64,000 bases of DNA, taken from Streptomyces hokutonensis (lineage in GTDB: Bacteria; Actinomycetota; Actinomycetes; Streptomycetales; Streptomycetaceae). Positions 33,600 through 43,417 of the stretch are shown here, piece by piece. The notes beneath the pieces are model-generated. The model was not told the origin of the DNA and ran no database searches. It saw only the letters and a program-made list of their open reading frames with translations. The stretch spans positions 41,454 through 105,453 of the forward strand of contig NZ_BARG01000069.1 of assembly GCF_000376565.1 (NCBI RefSeq), written 5' to 3'. Every line of letters starts with the position of its first letter. Positions within the stretch are counted from its first letter, which is position 1. A program made the translations under genes and the position numbers.

Positions 33600-34172
33600 A
33601 TGGTCAATCTGACGCGCATCTACACCAGGACCGGCGACCAGGGCACGACCGCCCTCGGCGACATGAGCCGGGTCGCCAAGACGGACACCCGCATCTCGGC
33701 GTACGCCGACGCCAACGAAGCCAACGCGGCGATCGGCACCGCCATCGCCCTCGGCAACCTCGACGAGGACATCGTCAAGGTCCTCACCCGCGTCCAGAAC
33801 GACCTCTTCGACGTGGGCGCCGACCTCTCCACACCCGTGGTCGAGAAGCCCGAGTACCCGCCCCTCCGCGTCGAGCAGTTCTACATCGACAAACTGGAGG
33901 CGGACTGCGACCACTTCAACGATCGGCTGGAGAAGCTCCGTTCCTTCATCCTCCCGGGCGGCACCCCGGGCGCGGCCCTCCTCCACCAGGCCTGCACGGT
34001 GGTCCGCCGGGCCGAACGCTCGACCTGGTCGGCCCTGGAGACCCACGCCGAGGTGATGAACCCGCTGACGGCGACCTACCTCAACCGGCTGTCGGACTTG
34101 CTGTTCATCCTGGCCCGAACGGCCAACAAGGGGGTGGGGGACGTCCTTTGGGTGCCGGGGGGCGAGCGCTGA
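33600..34172 (+). CDS. PduO-type cob(I)alamin adenosyltransferase
   Basis: 190 residues. It transfers the adenosyl group of ATP to cob(I)alamin, making the coenzyme B12 needed by methylmalonyl-, ethylmalonyl- and isobutyryl-CoA mutases. The N-terminal ATP motif is RIYTRTGDQGTTALGDMSR, followed by DANEANAAIG, then the helical bundle with LPGGTPGAALLHQACTVVRRAER and YLNRLSDLLFILAR, all diagnostic for the PduO class. The start at ATG 33600 fits a leaderless promoter. It stands alone, divergent from hbd and 146 nt upstream of the chitinase. Functionally it links to meaB and mce earlier in the window. Confidence 0.95.
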   Translation: MVNLTRIYTRTGDQGTTALGDMSRVAKTDTRISAYADANEANAAIGTAIALGNLDEDIVKVLTRVQNDLFDVGADLSTPVVEKPEYPPLRVEQFYIDKLEADCDHFNDRLEKLRSFILPGGTPGAALLHQACTVVRRAERSTWSALETHAEVMNPLTATYLNRLSDLLFILARTANKGVGDVLWVPGGER

Positions 34173-34207
34173 ACCAGGAGTCGGGGGTTTAGCACACCCG
34201 TGCCGAA

Positions 34208-34250
34208 GTGGTCCAGACCTATTGACCCGTGGTCCAGACCTTTCTATTCT
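34208..34250 (+). promoter_or_regulatory. Chitinase promoter with 13-bp direct repeats (DasR/chitin-responsive)
   Basis: GTGGTCCAGACCT occurs twice, at 34208-34220 and 34229-34241, exactly 21 bp apart (two helical turns). TTGACC (34222-34227) and TATTCT (34245-34250) form a -35/-10 pair with 17-nt spacing; the repeats flank the -35. Such repeats mediate chitin induction and glucose repression in streptomycete chitinase promoters, and similar sequences bind DasR. Confidence 0.85.
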
Positions 34251-34318
34251 CACGGCACCGTGGGCGCGAAGGCTCAGTCGCGCCCCAGCACCCCCGACAC
34301 CCCTGAGGAGGCGCTCCA

Positions 34319-36145
<1,827 letters not shown>

Positions 36146-36167
36146 TCCCCACACCGCTCGGCACACC

Positions 36168-36200
36168 GCCGCGGGCAGACCTCTCCGGTCTGTCCGCGGC
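36168..36200 (+). terminator. Terminator after the chitinase gene
   Basis: GCCGCGGGCAGACC (36168-36181) pairs with GGTCTGTCCGCGGC (36187-36200), 14 bp with one G-T wobble and a 5-nt loop. It begins 23 nt beyond the chitinase stop codon. Confidence 0.8.
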
Positions 36201-36347
36201 GCGTTGTGTGCGGCGCGCGCCCCCGGCGTGCACCCCGAAGGGCCATTCGGCCCGGGGCGGAGGCCGGTTGGCGCCGGTGGGAAGCTGCTGACCTGGGGCA
36301 TCTTGGTCCCACGACAGCAAGCGGAACACCGCGCTACGGGGGAAACC

Positions 36348-36557
36348 ATGAAGCGCAGGACCACCACGTCCCGCACCAGCAAGAAGTCCGTCCACTCCTG
36401 GGCCGCGTCCGCGGGTGCCTTCGCCACGGCGGCCGCGGCGGCTCTCATGGCCGCCGCTCCGGTGGACGTCACCGTGACACTCGGCTCCGCGCCCCACACG
36501 GTCGTCGTCAGTCAGGCCGACGTACCCGACCCGGTATGTCCGGTCAGGCCACGTTGA
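36348..36557 (+). CDS. Possible 69-residue membrane or secreted peptide
   Basis: A short frame with strong G/C at third positions and GGGGGAAA 2-9 nt before ATG 36348. It starts with a Lys/Arg/Thr/Ser-rich stretch (KRRTTTSRTSKKSVHSW) followed by an Ala-rich hydrophobic segment (AGAFATAAAAALMAAAP), which looks like a signal or anchor sequence, and ends in a short tail with one Cys. Its last 14 nt overlap the end of the convergent DUF2550 gene. I recognise no family. It may be a real small exported protein, or a chance frame in GC-rich DNA. Confidence 0.45.
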   Translation: MKRRTTTSRTSKKSVHSWAASAGAFATAAAAALMAAAPVDVTVTLGSAPHTVVVSQADVPDPVCPVRPR

Positions 36558-36996
36558 CCCGCTGGCCGGGCGGTGCCGCCTCCAGCCACGCGAGAAAACC
36601 GGTCAACGCGTCTTCGCTCATGGCGAGTTCGAGCCGCGTGCCCCGGTGCAGGCAGGTCAGGATGATCGCGTCGGAGAGCAGGGCGAGTTCCTCCTCGCCC
36701 TCGGGGAGACGGCGGCCGGCCACCTCGATCGCCGAGCGTTCCAGGGTGCGGCGCGGGCGGTAGGCGTAGGAGAAGACGCGGTACCACTCGATGCGGTCGC
36801 CGTTGTAGCGGGCGACGCCGTAGCTCCAGCCCTTGCCGTTGGTGTCGGGTTTCTCGGGGACGTCCCAGCGGAGCGAACAGTCGAAGGTGCCGCCGGAGCG
36901 CTGGATGAGTCTGCGGCGCAGGCCGAAGACGAACAGCCCCACCACCACAAGGGCCACAACAATTCCGCACACAGTCAGAGCGAGGACCATCGACAC
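36544..36996 (-). CDS. DUF2550 membrane protein downstream of the atp operon
   Basis: 150 residues. One N-terminal helix (LALTVCGIVVALVVVGLFVFGLRRR) anchors a small cytoplasmic domain with FDCSLRW, GWSYGVARYNGDRIEWYRVFSY and LALSDAIILTCLHRGTRLELAMSEDALTGFLAWLEAAPPG (DUF2550). The fold suggests a PH-like or similar small beta domain, but the function is unknown. It follows atpC in actinobacterial genomes as a rule. Here a strong hairpin separates it from atpC, so it probably has its own promoter in the T-rich stretch near 37020-37040. Confidence 0.87.
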   Translation of the reverse strand: MSMVLALTVCGIVVALVVVGLFVFGLRRRLIQRSGGTFDCSLRWDVPEKPDTNGKGWSYGVARYNGDRIEWYRVFSYAYRPRRTLERSAIEVAGRRLPEGEEELALLSDAIILTCLHRGTRLELAMSEDALTGFLAWLEAAPPGQRVNVA

Positions 36997-37056
36997 CGAC
37001 CTCCTCGTCTCCTAGGCAAAACAGGTAACGGAACGGAAAAAACACCCACATTCGCC

Positions 37057-37102
37057 TCAGCCGCGGCTGGGTCCGGATTCCTCCGGTCCCAGCCGCGGCT
37101 GA
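37057..37102 (-). terminator. Terminator at the end of the ATP synthase operon
   Basis: Two 20-nt arms (37057-37076 and 37083-37102, each containing CAGCCGCGGCTG) pair with one mismatch around a 6-nt loop. On the minus strand a run of six T follows about 20 nt later. It lies 28 nt beyond the atpC stop codon. Confidence 0.88.
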
Positions 37103-37130
37103 GTCACGTCATCGCGTGGTGCGCCAGGTT

Positions 37131-37505
37131 TCAGTTGGTCGCCGCCGCACGCAGCCGGACGTCCGCGGCACGCTCGGCGGAGGCATCGCCCGCCGCCTTC
37201 GCCTGCTCCAGCTCGCGCTCCACGCGCTGGACGTCGATCTCGTCCGACAGCTCGGCGATCTCGGCGAGCAGCGACAGCTTGTTGTCCGCGAACGAGATGA
37301 AACCGCCGTGCACCGCGGCGACGACCGTTCCACCATCGCTCGTACGAATGGTCACCGGGCCCGACTCCAGCACACCGAGCAGCGGCTGGTGACCGGGCAT
37401 GACGCCGATGTCGCCGGACGTGGTGCGCGCGACGACCAGGGTGGCCTCGCCGGACCAGACCTGGCGGTCCGCGGCGACGAGCTCGACATGCAGCTCAGCA
37501 GCCAA
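37131..37505 (-). CDS. atpC: F1Fo ATP synthase subunit epsilon
   Basis: 124 residues. Central-stalk subunit that couples rotation to the c-ring and can inhibit ATP hydrolysis. The N-terminal beta sandwich is clear (LHVELVAADRQVWSGEATLVVART, GDIGVMPGHQPLLGVLESGPV, VHGGFISFADNKLSLLAEIAEL). The C-terminal helical hairpin (RVERELEQAKAAGDASAERAA) is short, as usual in actinobacteria. It is the last gene of the operon, separated from atpD by 110 nt that contain two hairpins. Confidence 0.97.
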   Translation of the reverse strand: MAAELHVELVAADRQVWSGEATLVVARTTSGDIGVMPGHQPLLGVLESGPVTIRTSDGGTVVAAVHGGFISFADNKLSLLAEIAELSDEIDVQRVERELEQAKAAGDASAERAADVRLRAAATN

Positions 37506-37524
37506 GGTGGGCTCCTCGGGTCAC

Positions 37525-37600
37525 CACCCGGCGGTCGTGCCGGGTGTGGATTTGATTCTAGTGGGCGTGAAAGAGGGGGTGGGACACGCCCCACCCCCTC
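37525..37600 (-). terminator. Two hairpins between atpD and atpC
   Basis: GAGGGGGTGGG (37573-37583) pairs perfectly with CCCACCCCCTC (37590-37600), and CACCCGGC (37525-37532) with GCCGGGTG (37539-37546). No T-run follows either on the minus strand. They lie inside the operon and could attenuate, process or protect the mRNA rather than fully terminate it. Confidence 0.6.
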
Positions 37601-37615
37601 AGGTGAAGCACGGGG

Positions 37616-39052
37616 TCAGGAGACGCCCAGCTCCTTCGCGTTCGCCTTCAGGTCCTCGATACCGCCGCAGAGGAAGAACGCCTGCTCCGGGAAGTGGTCG
37701 TACTCGCCGTCGATGATCGAGTTGAACGCGGTGATCGACTCGTCCAGCGGCACGTCCGACCCGTCGACGCCGGTGAACTGCTTGGCGACGTGGGTGTTCT
37801 GGGACAGGAAGCGCTCGACGCGACGGGCACGGTGGACGGTGAGCTTGTCCTCCTCGCCCAGCTCGTCGATACCGAGGATCGCGATGATGTCCTGGAGGTC
37901 CTTGTACTTCTGCAGGACCGTCTTGACGCGCATCGCGGTGTTGTAGTGGTCCGCCGCGATGTAGCGGGGGTCCAGGATCCGGGACGTGGAGTCCAGCGGG
38001 TCCACGGCCGGGTAGATGCCCTTCTCGGAGATCGGACGGGAGAGCACCGTCGTCGCGTCGAGGTGGGCGAAGGTGGTGGCCGGGGCCGGGTCGGTCAGGT
38101 CGTCCGCGGGGACGTAGATCGCCTGCATCGAGGTGATCGAGTGACCGCGGGTCGAGGTGATGCGCTCCTGGAGGAGACCCATCTCGTCGGCCAGGTTCGG
38201 CTGGTAGCCCACCGCGGAGGGCATACGGCCGAGCAGGGTCGAGACCTCGGAACCGGCCTGCGTGAAGCGGAAGATGTTGTCGATGAAGAACAGCACGTCC
38301 TGGTTCTGCACATCGCGGAAGTACTCCGCCATGGTCAGACCGGCCAGGGCCACGCGCAGACGGGTGCCCGGGGGCTCGTCCATCTGGCCGAAGACAAGGG
38401 CCGTCTTGTCGATGACGCCCGAGTCGGCCATCTCCTCGATGAGGTCGTTGCCCTCACGGGTGCGCTCGCCGACACCGGCGAACACGGAGACACCGTCGTG
38501 GTTGTTGGCGACGCGGTAGATCATCTCCTGGATGAGCACCGTCTTGCCGACGCCGGCACCGCCGAACAGGCCGATCTTGCCGCCCTTGACGTACGGGGTG
38601 AGCAGGTCGATGACCTTGACGCCGGTCTCGAACATCTCGGTCTTCGACTCGAGCTCGTCGAAGCGCGGGGCCTTGCGGTGGATGGACCAGCGCTCGCCCG
38701 TGTACTTCTCGTCGCTGTTCAGCACCTCACCGAGGGTGTTGAACACCTTGCCCTTGGTGAAGTCGCCGACCGGGACGGTGATGCCGTCGCCGGTGTCGGT
38801 GACCGGGGCCTGGCGGACCAGACCGTCGGTGGGCTGCATCGAGATGGTGCGGACCAGGCCGTCACCCAGGTGCTGGGCGACCTCCAGGGTCAGCGTCTTC
38901 TTCGCGCCGTCCAGGGCCGGGTCGGCCACCTCGACGTGCAGAGCGTTGTAGATCTCCGGCATCGCGTCGACGGGGAACTCCACGTCGACGACCGGGCCGA
39001 TGACCCGGGCGACGCGGCCCGTGGCAACGGCCGTCTCAACTGTCGTCGTCAT
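37616..39052 (-). CDS. atpD: F1Fo ATP synthase subunit beta
   Basis: 478 residues. Catalytic F1 subunit. Walker A is GGAGVGKTVLI, the catalytic Glu lies in GVGERTREGNDLI, Walker B is VLFFIDNIFRF, and the DELSEED region is seen as DELGEEDKLTV. The ATG at 39052 overlaps the atpG stop by 1 nt (TAATG), giving tight coupling. Length and motifs are standard for an active enzyme. Confidence 0.98.
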   Translation of the reverse strand: MTTTVETAVATGRVARVIGPVVDVEFPVDAMPEIYNALHVEVADPALDGAKKTLTLEVAQHLGDGLVRTISMQPTDGLVRQAPVTDTGDGITVPVGDFTKGKVFNTLGEVLNSDEKYTGERWSIHRKAPRFDELESKTEMFETGVKVIDLLTPYVKGGKIGLFGGAGVGKTVLIQEMIYRVANNHDGVSVFAGVGERTREGNDLIEEMADSGVIDKTALVFGQMDEPPGTRLRVALAGLTMAEYFRDVQNQDVLFFIDNIFRFTQAGSEVSTLLGRMPSAVGYQPNLADEMGLLQERITSTRGHSITSMQAIYVPADDLTDPAPATTFAHLDATTVLSRPISEKGIYPAVDPLDSTSRILDPRYIAADHYNTAMRVKTVLQKYKDLQDIIAILGIDELGEEDKLTVHRARRVERFLSQNTHVAKQFTGVDGSDVPLDESITAFNSIIDGEYDHFPEQAFFLCGGIEDLKANAKELGVS

Positions 39053-39969
39053 TACTTGTCACTCCCCGCGGTCGCGTCGGCCAGGGCTGCGGAGCCACCG
39101 ACGATCTCGCTGATTTCCTGGGTGATTTCGGCCTGGCGGGCCGCGTTGGCAAGACGGGAGAGCGTGGTGATCAGGTCTCCCGCGTTGTCGGTCGCCGACT
39201 TCATCGCGCGGCGGGTGGCGGCGTGCTTGGAGGCAGCCGACTGGAGCAGCGCGTTGTAGATACGGCTCTCGACGTACCGCGGCAGGAGGGCGTCCAGGAC
39301 GTCCTCCGCCGACGGCTCGAAGTCGTACAGCGGAAGGATCTCGCCCTGGGGCGCAGCTTCCTCCGCGACCTCTTCGAGGCTGAGGGGCAGCAGCCGGCTG
39401 TCGACCGGCGTCTGCGTCATCATCGAGACGAACTCGGTGTAGACGATGTGGAGTTCGTCCACGCCGCCCTCCGCCGTGTCCTTCTCGATGGCCTCGATGA
39501 GCGGACCCGCGACCTTCTTCGCGTCCGCGTAGGTGGGCTCGTCGGTGAAGCCGGTCCACTGCTCCGAGATCTTGCGCTCACGGAAGTTGTAGTGGGCGAC
39601 ACCGCGGCGGCCGACGATGTACGTGTCGACCTCCTTGCCCTCGGCCACGAGACGCGCGGTCAGCTGCTCCGCGGCCTTGATGGCGTTGGAGTTGAAGGCG
39701 CCGGCCAGACCGCGGTCGCTCGTGAGGAGCAGCACAGCGGAACGGGTCGGCGTCTCGGCCTCGGTGGTCAGCGGGTGCTTGGTGTTCGAACCCGTGCCGA
39801 CCGCCGTGACCGCGCGCGTCAGTTCCTTCGCGTACGGCGTCGAGGCCTGCACCTTGCGGTGCGCCTTGACGACGCGCGAGGCGGCGATCATCTCCATCGC
39901 CTTGGTGATCTTCTTGGTCGCGGTGACGGATCGGATGCGACGCTTGTAGACCCGGAGCTGGGCTCCCAT
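39052..39969 (-). CDS. atpG: F1Fo ATP synthase subunit gamma
   Basis: 305 residues. Rotary shaft of F1. The N-terminal coiled-coil helix (RVYKRRIRSVTATKKITKAMEMIAASRV), the central TSDRGLAGAFN loop and the C-terminal helix (RRAMKSATDNAGDLI, ARQAEITQEISEIVGG) show the whole family pattern. A small actinobacterial insertion lies near LPLSLEEVAEEAAPQGEI. The start codon follows atpA by about 20 nt. Confidence 0.97.
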   Translation of the reverse strand: MGAQLRVYKRRIRSVTATKKITKAMEMIAASRVVKAHRKVQASTPYAKELTRAVTAVGTGSNTKHPLTTEAETPTRSAVLLLTSDRGLAGAFNSNAIKAAEQLTARLVAEGKEVDTYIVGRRGVAHYNFRERKISEQWTGFTDEPTYADAKKVAGPLIEAIEKDTAEGGVDELHIVYTEFVSMMTQTPVDSRLLPLSLEEVAEEAAPQGEILPLYDFEPSAEDVLDALLPRYVESRIYNALLQSAASKHAATRRAMKSATDNAGDLITTLSRLANAARQAEITQEISEIVGGSAALADATAGSDK

Positions 39970-39990
39970 GAGTCAGGTCCCTTCCTTACG

Positions 39991-41580
39991 TCACTTGGCC
40001 GCGGCCGGGGCGTCCTCGCCGAGGAGCTTGCCGTCCGAGGTCTCGAACTGCTTCTTGAACTCGGTGATCGCGTCCGCGGCGGCGGTGAGGGTGTCGTCCG
40101 ACATCTTGCCGCCCTCCTTGATGGAGGTCATGAGGCCCTGCTCCTTGCGGTGCAGGTACTCCAGGAGCTCCTTCTCGAAGCGGCGGATGTCGTCGACCGG
40201 TACGTCGTCCATCTTGCCGGTGGTCGCGGACCACACGGAGACGACCTGGTCCTCGGTGGGCATCGGCTGGTACTGCGGCTGCTTGAGCAGCTCGACCAGG
40301 CGCTGACCGCGCTCCAGCTGGGCCTTCGACGCGGCGTCCAGGTCGGAACCGAAGGCCGCGAACGCCTCCAGCTCGCGGTACTGGGCGAGGTCGAGGCGCA
40401 GTCGGCCGGAGACCTGCTTCATCGCCTTGTGCTGCGCGGAACCACCGACTCGGGAGACGGAGATACCGACGTTCAGCGCGGGGCGCTGACCGGCGTTGAA
40501 GAGGTCCGACTCCAGGAAGCACTGGCCGTCGGTGATGGAGATGACGTTGGTCGGGATGAACGCCGAGACGTCGTTGGCCTTGGTCTCGACGATCGGCAGA
40601 CCGGTCATCGAGCCCTTGCCCATCTCGTCGGAGAGCTTCGCGCAGCGCTCCAGCAGACGGGAGTGCAGGTAGAAGACGTCACCGGGGTAGGCCTCGCGGC
40701 CCGGCGGACGGCGCAGCAGGAGGGAGACGGCGCGGTAGGCGTCGGCCTGCTTGGAGAGGTCGTCGAAGATGATGAGGACGTGCTTGCCGTCGTACATCCA
40801 GTGCTGGCCGATGGCCGAACCGGTGTACGGCGCCAGGTACTTGAAGCCGGCCGGGTCGGACGCCGGGGCGGCGACGATGGTCGTGTACTCCAGGGCGCCG
40901 GCCTCTTCGAGCGCACCACGCACGGAGGCGATGGTGGAGCCCTTCTGACCGATGGCGACGTAGATGCAGCGGACCTGCTTGTTCACGTCGCCCGAGCGCC
41001 AGTTGTCGCGCTGGTTGATGATCGTGTCGACGGCCAGGGCGGTCTTGCCGGTCTGACGGTCACCGATGATCAGCTGACGCTGGCCACGGCCGATCGGGGT
41101 CATCGCGTCGACGGCCTTGTAGCCGGTCTCCATCGGCTCGTGCACCGACTTGCGGACCATGACGCCCGGGGCCTGCAGCTCGAGGGCGCGGCGGCCGGTG
41201 GTCTCGATCTCGCCGAGGCCGTCGATCGGGTTGCCGAGCGGGTCGACGACACGGCCGAGGTAGCCCTCGCCGACGGCGACGGACAGGACCTCTCCGGTGC
41301 GGGTGACCGGCTGGCCCTCCTCGACACCGCTGAACTCGCCGAGGATGACGGTACCGATCTCACGCTCTTCGAGGTTGAGCGCGAGACCGAGGGTGCCGTC
41401 CTCGAACTTCAGCAGTTCGTTGGCCATGGCCGAGGGCAGGCCCTCGACCTTCGCGATGCCGTCGCCGGCAAGGGTGACCGTACCGACCTCCTCGCGCGAG
41501 GCCGCGTCCGGCTTGTACGACTGGACGAAGTTCTCCAGCGCGTCCCGGATCTCCTCCGGCCGGATCGTGAGCTCCGCCAT
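39991..41580 (-). CDS. atpA: F1Fo ATP synthase subunit alpha
   Basis: 529 residues. Regulatory nucleotide-binding F1 subunit. Walker A is IGDRQTGKTALAVD and Walker B is VLIIFDDLSKQADAYR; the arginine finger motif is in SVSRVGGSAQHKAM. I choose ATG 41580 (start AELTIRPEEIRDALE); a longer frame to 41667 encodes an unlikely Pro-rich extension across an intercistronic hairpin. The C-terminus has an extension (KKQFETSDGKLLGEDAPAAAK) of the type described in actinobacteria. Confidence 0.98.
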   Translation of the reverse strand: MAELTIRPEEIRDALENFVQSYKPDAASREEVGTVTLAGDGIAKVEGLPSAMANELLKFEDGTLGLALNLEEREIGTVILGEFSGVEEGQPVTRTGEVLSVAVGEGYLGRVVDPLGNPIDGLGEIETTGRRALELQAPGVMVRKSVHEPMETGYKAVDAMTPIGRGQRQLIIGDRQTGKTALAVDTIINQRDNWRSGDVNKQVRCIYVAIGQKGSTIASVRGALEEAGALEYTTIVAAPASDPAGFKYLAPYTGSAIGQHWMYDGKHVLIIFDDLSKQADAYRAVSLLLRRPPGREAYPGDVFYLHSRLLERCAKLSDEMGKGSMTGLPIVETKANDVSAFIPTNVISITDGQCFLESDLFNAGQRPALNVGISVSRVGGSAQHKAMKQVSGRLRLDLAQYRELEAFAAFGSDLDAASKAQLERGQRLVELLKQPQYQPMPTEDQVVSVWSATTGKMDDVPVDDIRRFEKELLEYLHRKEQGLMTSIKEGGKMSDDTLTAAADAITEFKKQFETSDGKLLGEDAPAAAK

Positions 41581-41601
41581 CTGGGTTCCCTGCTCTCCTT
41601 G

Positions 41602-41674
41602 TTGGGCCCGAAGTTTCACTTGGGGGGATGGGGGGACTCCCCCCTGAACGAGGTGAATCCTCTGCACGGCCCAA
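41602..41674 (-). other. Structured intercistronic region between atpH and atpA
   Basis: TTGGGCC (41602-41608) pairs with GGCCCAA (41668-41674), enclosing a second stem made of GGGGGG and CCCCCC runs (about 41621-41644). The 130-nt gap is long for this operon. It may adjust atpA translation or mRNA stability. Confidence 0.5.
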
Positions 41675-41710
41675 CTCGGGCCGCCTTACTACGTCTTTGT
41701 TGTGGTGGTG

Positions 41711-42526
41711 CTAGCTCGCCATGCGGCGGGTGGCGTCATCGAGGCGGTCCGCGATGGAGCCGTTGATGATCTCGTCGCCGACCTGCACCCGGATACCGCC
41801 GAGGACCTCGGGGTCCACGTCGATGTTCAGGTGCATGTGACGGCCGTAGAGCTTCGCGAGGGCGGCGCCCAGGCGCTGCTTCTGCGGGTCGCTCAGCGGG
41901 ACCGCCGTGGTGACGACCGCGACCAGGCGACTGCGGCGGTCGGCGGCGAGCTTGGACAGGGACTCGAGTCCCGCTTCCAGGCTACGTCCCCGGGGCGCGG
42001 TCACAAGGCGCGTCACCAGTCGCTCGGTGGCAGGCTTGGCCCGGCCGCCGAGCAGGCTGCCGAGCAGCTCGCTCTTGGCCGCGGTGCCCGCCGCGCGGTT
42101 GGTCAGCGCGGCACGCAGCCCGGTGTCCGAGGCGACGATCCGGCCGAACCGGAACACTTCGTCCTCGACGTCGTCGAGCTGGCCCGCCTGCTGGGCGGCG
42201 GTGAGGTCGGCGGTGGCCGCCAGTTCCTCCAGCGCGTCCACCAGGTCGCGGGACTGCGACCAGCGGGAGCGCACCATGCCGGACAGCAGGTCGAGGGCGG
42301 GGCCGCCGACCTGACCGCCGAGCAGGCGCTCCGCCAGCGCGGCCTTCGCCTCGCCGTCCTGCGCCGGGTCGGTGAGGACCCGACGCAACGACACCTCACG
42401 GCCGAGCAGCGCGGTGACGGCGGCCAGTTCGTCGGCGAGCTGCGTCGCGTTCACGGACGTGGAGTCCGTCAGCGCGTCGAGACGCTCACGTGCGGCGGCC
42501 AGTGCCTCGCGGCTCGCTCCGTTCAT
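41711..42526 (-). CDS. atpH: F1Fo ATP synthase subunit delta
   Basis: 271 residues, about 90 longer than the E. coli delta subunit, as is normal in actinobacteria. The stator domain at the C-terminus is recognisable (LVAVVTTAVPLSDPQKQRLGAALAKLYGRHMHLNIDVDPE, then LGGIRVQVGDEIINGSIADRLDDATRRM). The N-terminal extension (MNGASREALAAARERLDAL ...) forms the extra helical region that joins F1 to the b subunits. The start overlaps the atpF stop by 4 nt. Confidence 0.95.
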   Translation of the reverse strand: MNGASREALAAARERLDALTDSTSVNATQLADELAAVTALLGREVSLRRVLTDPAQDGEAKAALAERLLGGQVGGPALDLLSGMVRSRWSQSRDLVDALEELAATADLTAAQQAGQLDDVEDEVFRFGRIVASDTGLRAALTNRAAGTAAKSELLGSLLGGRAKPATERLVTRLVTAPRGRSLEAGLESLSKLAADRRSRLVAVVTTAVPLSDPQKQRLGAALAKLYGRHMHLNIDVDPEVLGGIRVQVGDEIINGSIADRLDDATRRMAS

Positions 42527-43065
42527 CGCGCGGCCTCGGCCTTCTCCTCGAGCTCATCGAGGAAACGGTCGATCACGCGGCTCTGCCGGGCGTGGTCCTC
42601 GAGGGACTCGCCGACGAGCTTGCCGGCCAGGTCGGTGGCGAGCTTGCCCACGTCCTGGCGCAGTGCCTGCGAAGCGGCCTTGCGGTCGGCCTCGATCTGC
42701 GTGTGACCGGCGGCGACGATCTCCTCGCGCTGCCGCTGGCCTTCCGCGCGCATCTCGGCGATGAGCGTGGCGCCCTGCTCCTGTGCCTCCTGGCGCAGGC
42801 GCGCGGCCTCGTGCCGGGCCTCGGCGAGCTGAGCCTTGTACTGCTCAAGCACGCTCTGGGCCTCGGTCTGGGCGGCCTCGGCCTTCTCGATACCGCCCTC
42901 GATGGCCTCGCGCCGCTCGTCCAGAACCTTGTTGATGTTCGGGAGGAGCTTCTTGGCGAGGAAGCCGAAGACGATGACGAAGGCGATCAGGCCGACAACA
43001 AGCTCAGGGATCGGCGGGATGAGAGGGTTTTCCGTCTCGGCCGCCAGAATGAGCAGTTGGCTCAT
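42523..43065 (-). CDS. atpF: F1Fo ATP synthase subunit b
   Basis: 180 residues. Peripheral stalk. One N-terminal membrane helix (ELVVGLIAFVIVFGFLAKKLL) preceded by a short extracellular lead, then a long Ala/Glu/Gln/Arg-rich helix (GGIEKAEAAQTEAQSVLEQYKAQL) to the end. It overlaps atpH by 4 nt and lies 41 nt after atpE. Confidence 0.96.
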   Translation of the reverse strand: MSQLLILAAETENPLIPPIPELVVGLIAFVIVFGFLAKKLLPNINKVLDERREAIEGGIEKAEAAQTEAQSVLEQYKAQLAEARHEAARLRQEAQEQGATLIAEMRAEGQRQREEIVAAGHTQIEADRKAASQALRQDVGKLATDLAGKLVGESLEDHARQSRVIDRFLDELEEKAEAAR

Positions 43066-43106
43066 GTCAGTGCCTTTCGTCTAGTGGGCTGTCGTTGATC
43101 CGCAGA

Positions 43107-43343
43107 TCACTTGCCGTAGACGAACGGCATGACCAGACCGATGAGGGCGAGCGCCTCACAGAAGGCGAAGCCGAGGATCTGGTTGGCACGGATCAGGCCG
43201 GCAGCTTCGGGCTGACGGGCCAGAGCCTGGGTGCCGTTACCGAAGATGATGCCGACGCCGACGCCGGGACCGATGGCGGCAAGGCCGTAGCCGATGGAGC
43301 CGAGCGAACCGGAGACGGCGGCGAGGGTCTCAGTGGCAGCCAT
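43107..43343 (-). CDS. atpE: F1Fo ATP synthase subunit c
   Basis: 78 residues, two membrane helices with the polar loop GTQALARQPEAAGLIRAN. The proton-carrying carboxylate is Glu63 in FAFCEALALIG. The Gly-rich first helix (GYGLAAIGPGVGVGIIFG) is standard for c-ring packing and gives no hint of sodium specificity. Highly translated; a GAAGGAAG-like ribosome site lies upstream. Confidence 0.98.
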   Translation of the reverse strand: MAATETLAAVSGSLGSIGYGLAAIGPGVGVGIIFGNGTQALARQPEAAGLIRANQILGFAFCEALALIGLVMPFVYGK

Positions 43344-43417
43344 GCTGATTCTTCCTTCTCTGTACGGACCGGCGGGGGTTGGCCACCGGACGCTTAAGGG
43401 GTTCTAGAGGGGGGTGC

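Noticed and set aside
39223..41766. 847-codon plus-strand frame across the atp genes
   Set aside because: Antisense to atpG and atpA with Val/Gly/Leu/Arg composition and no family motif.
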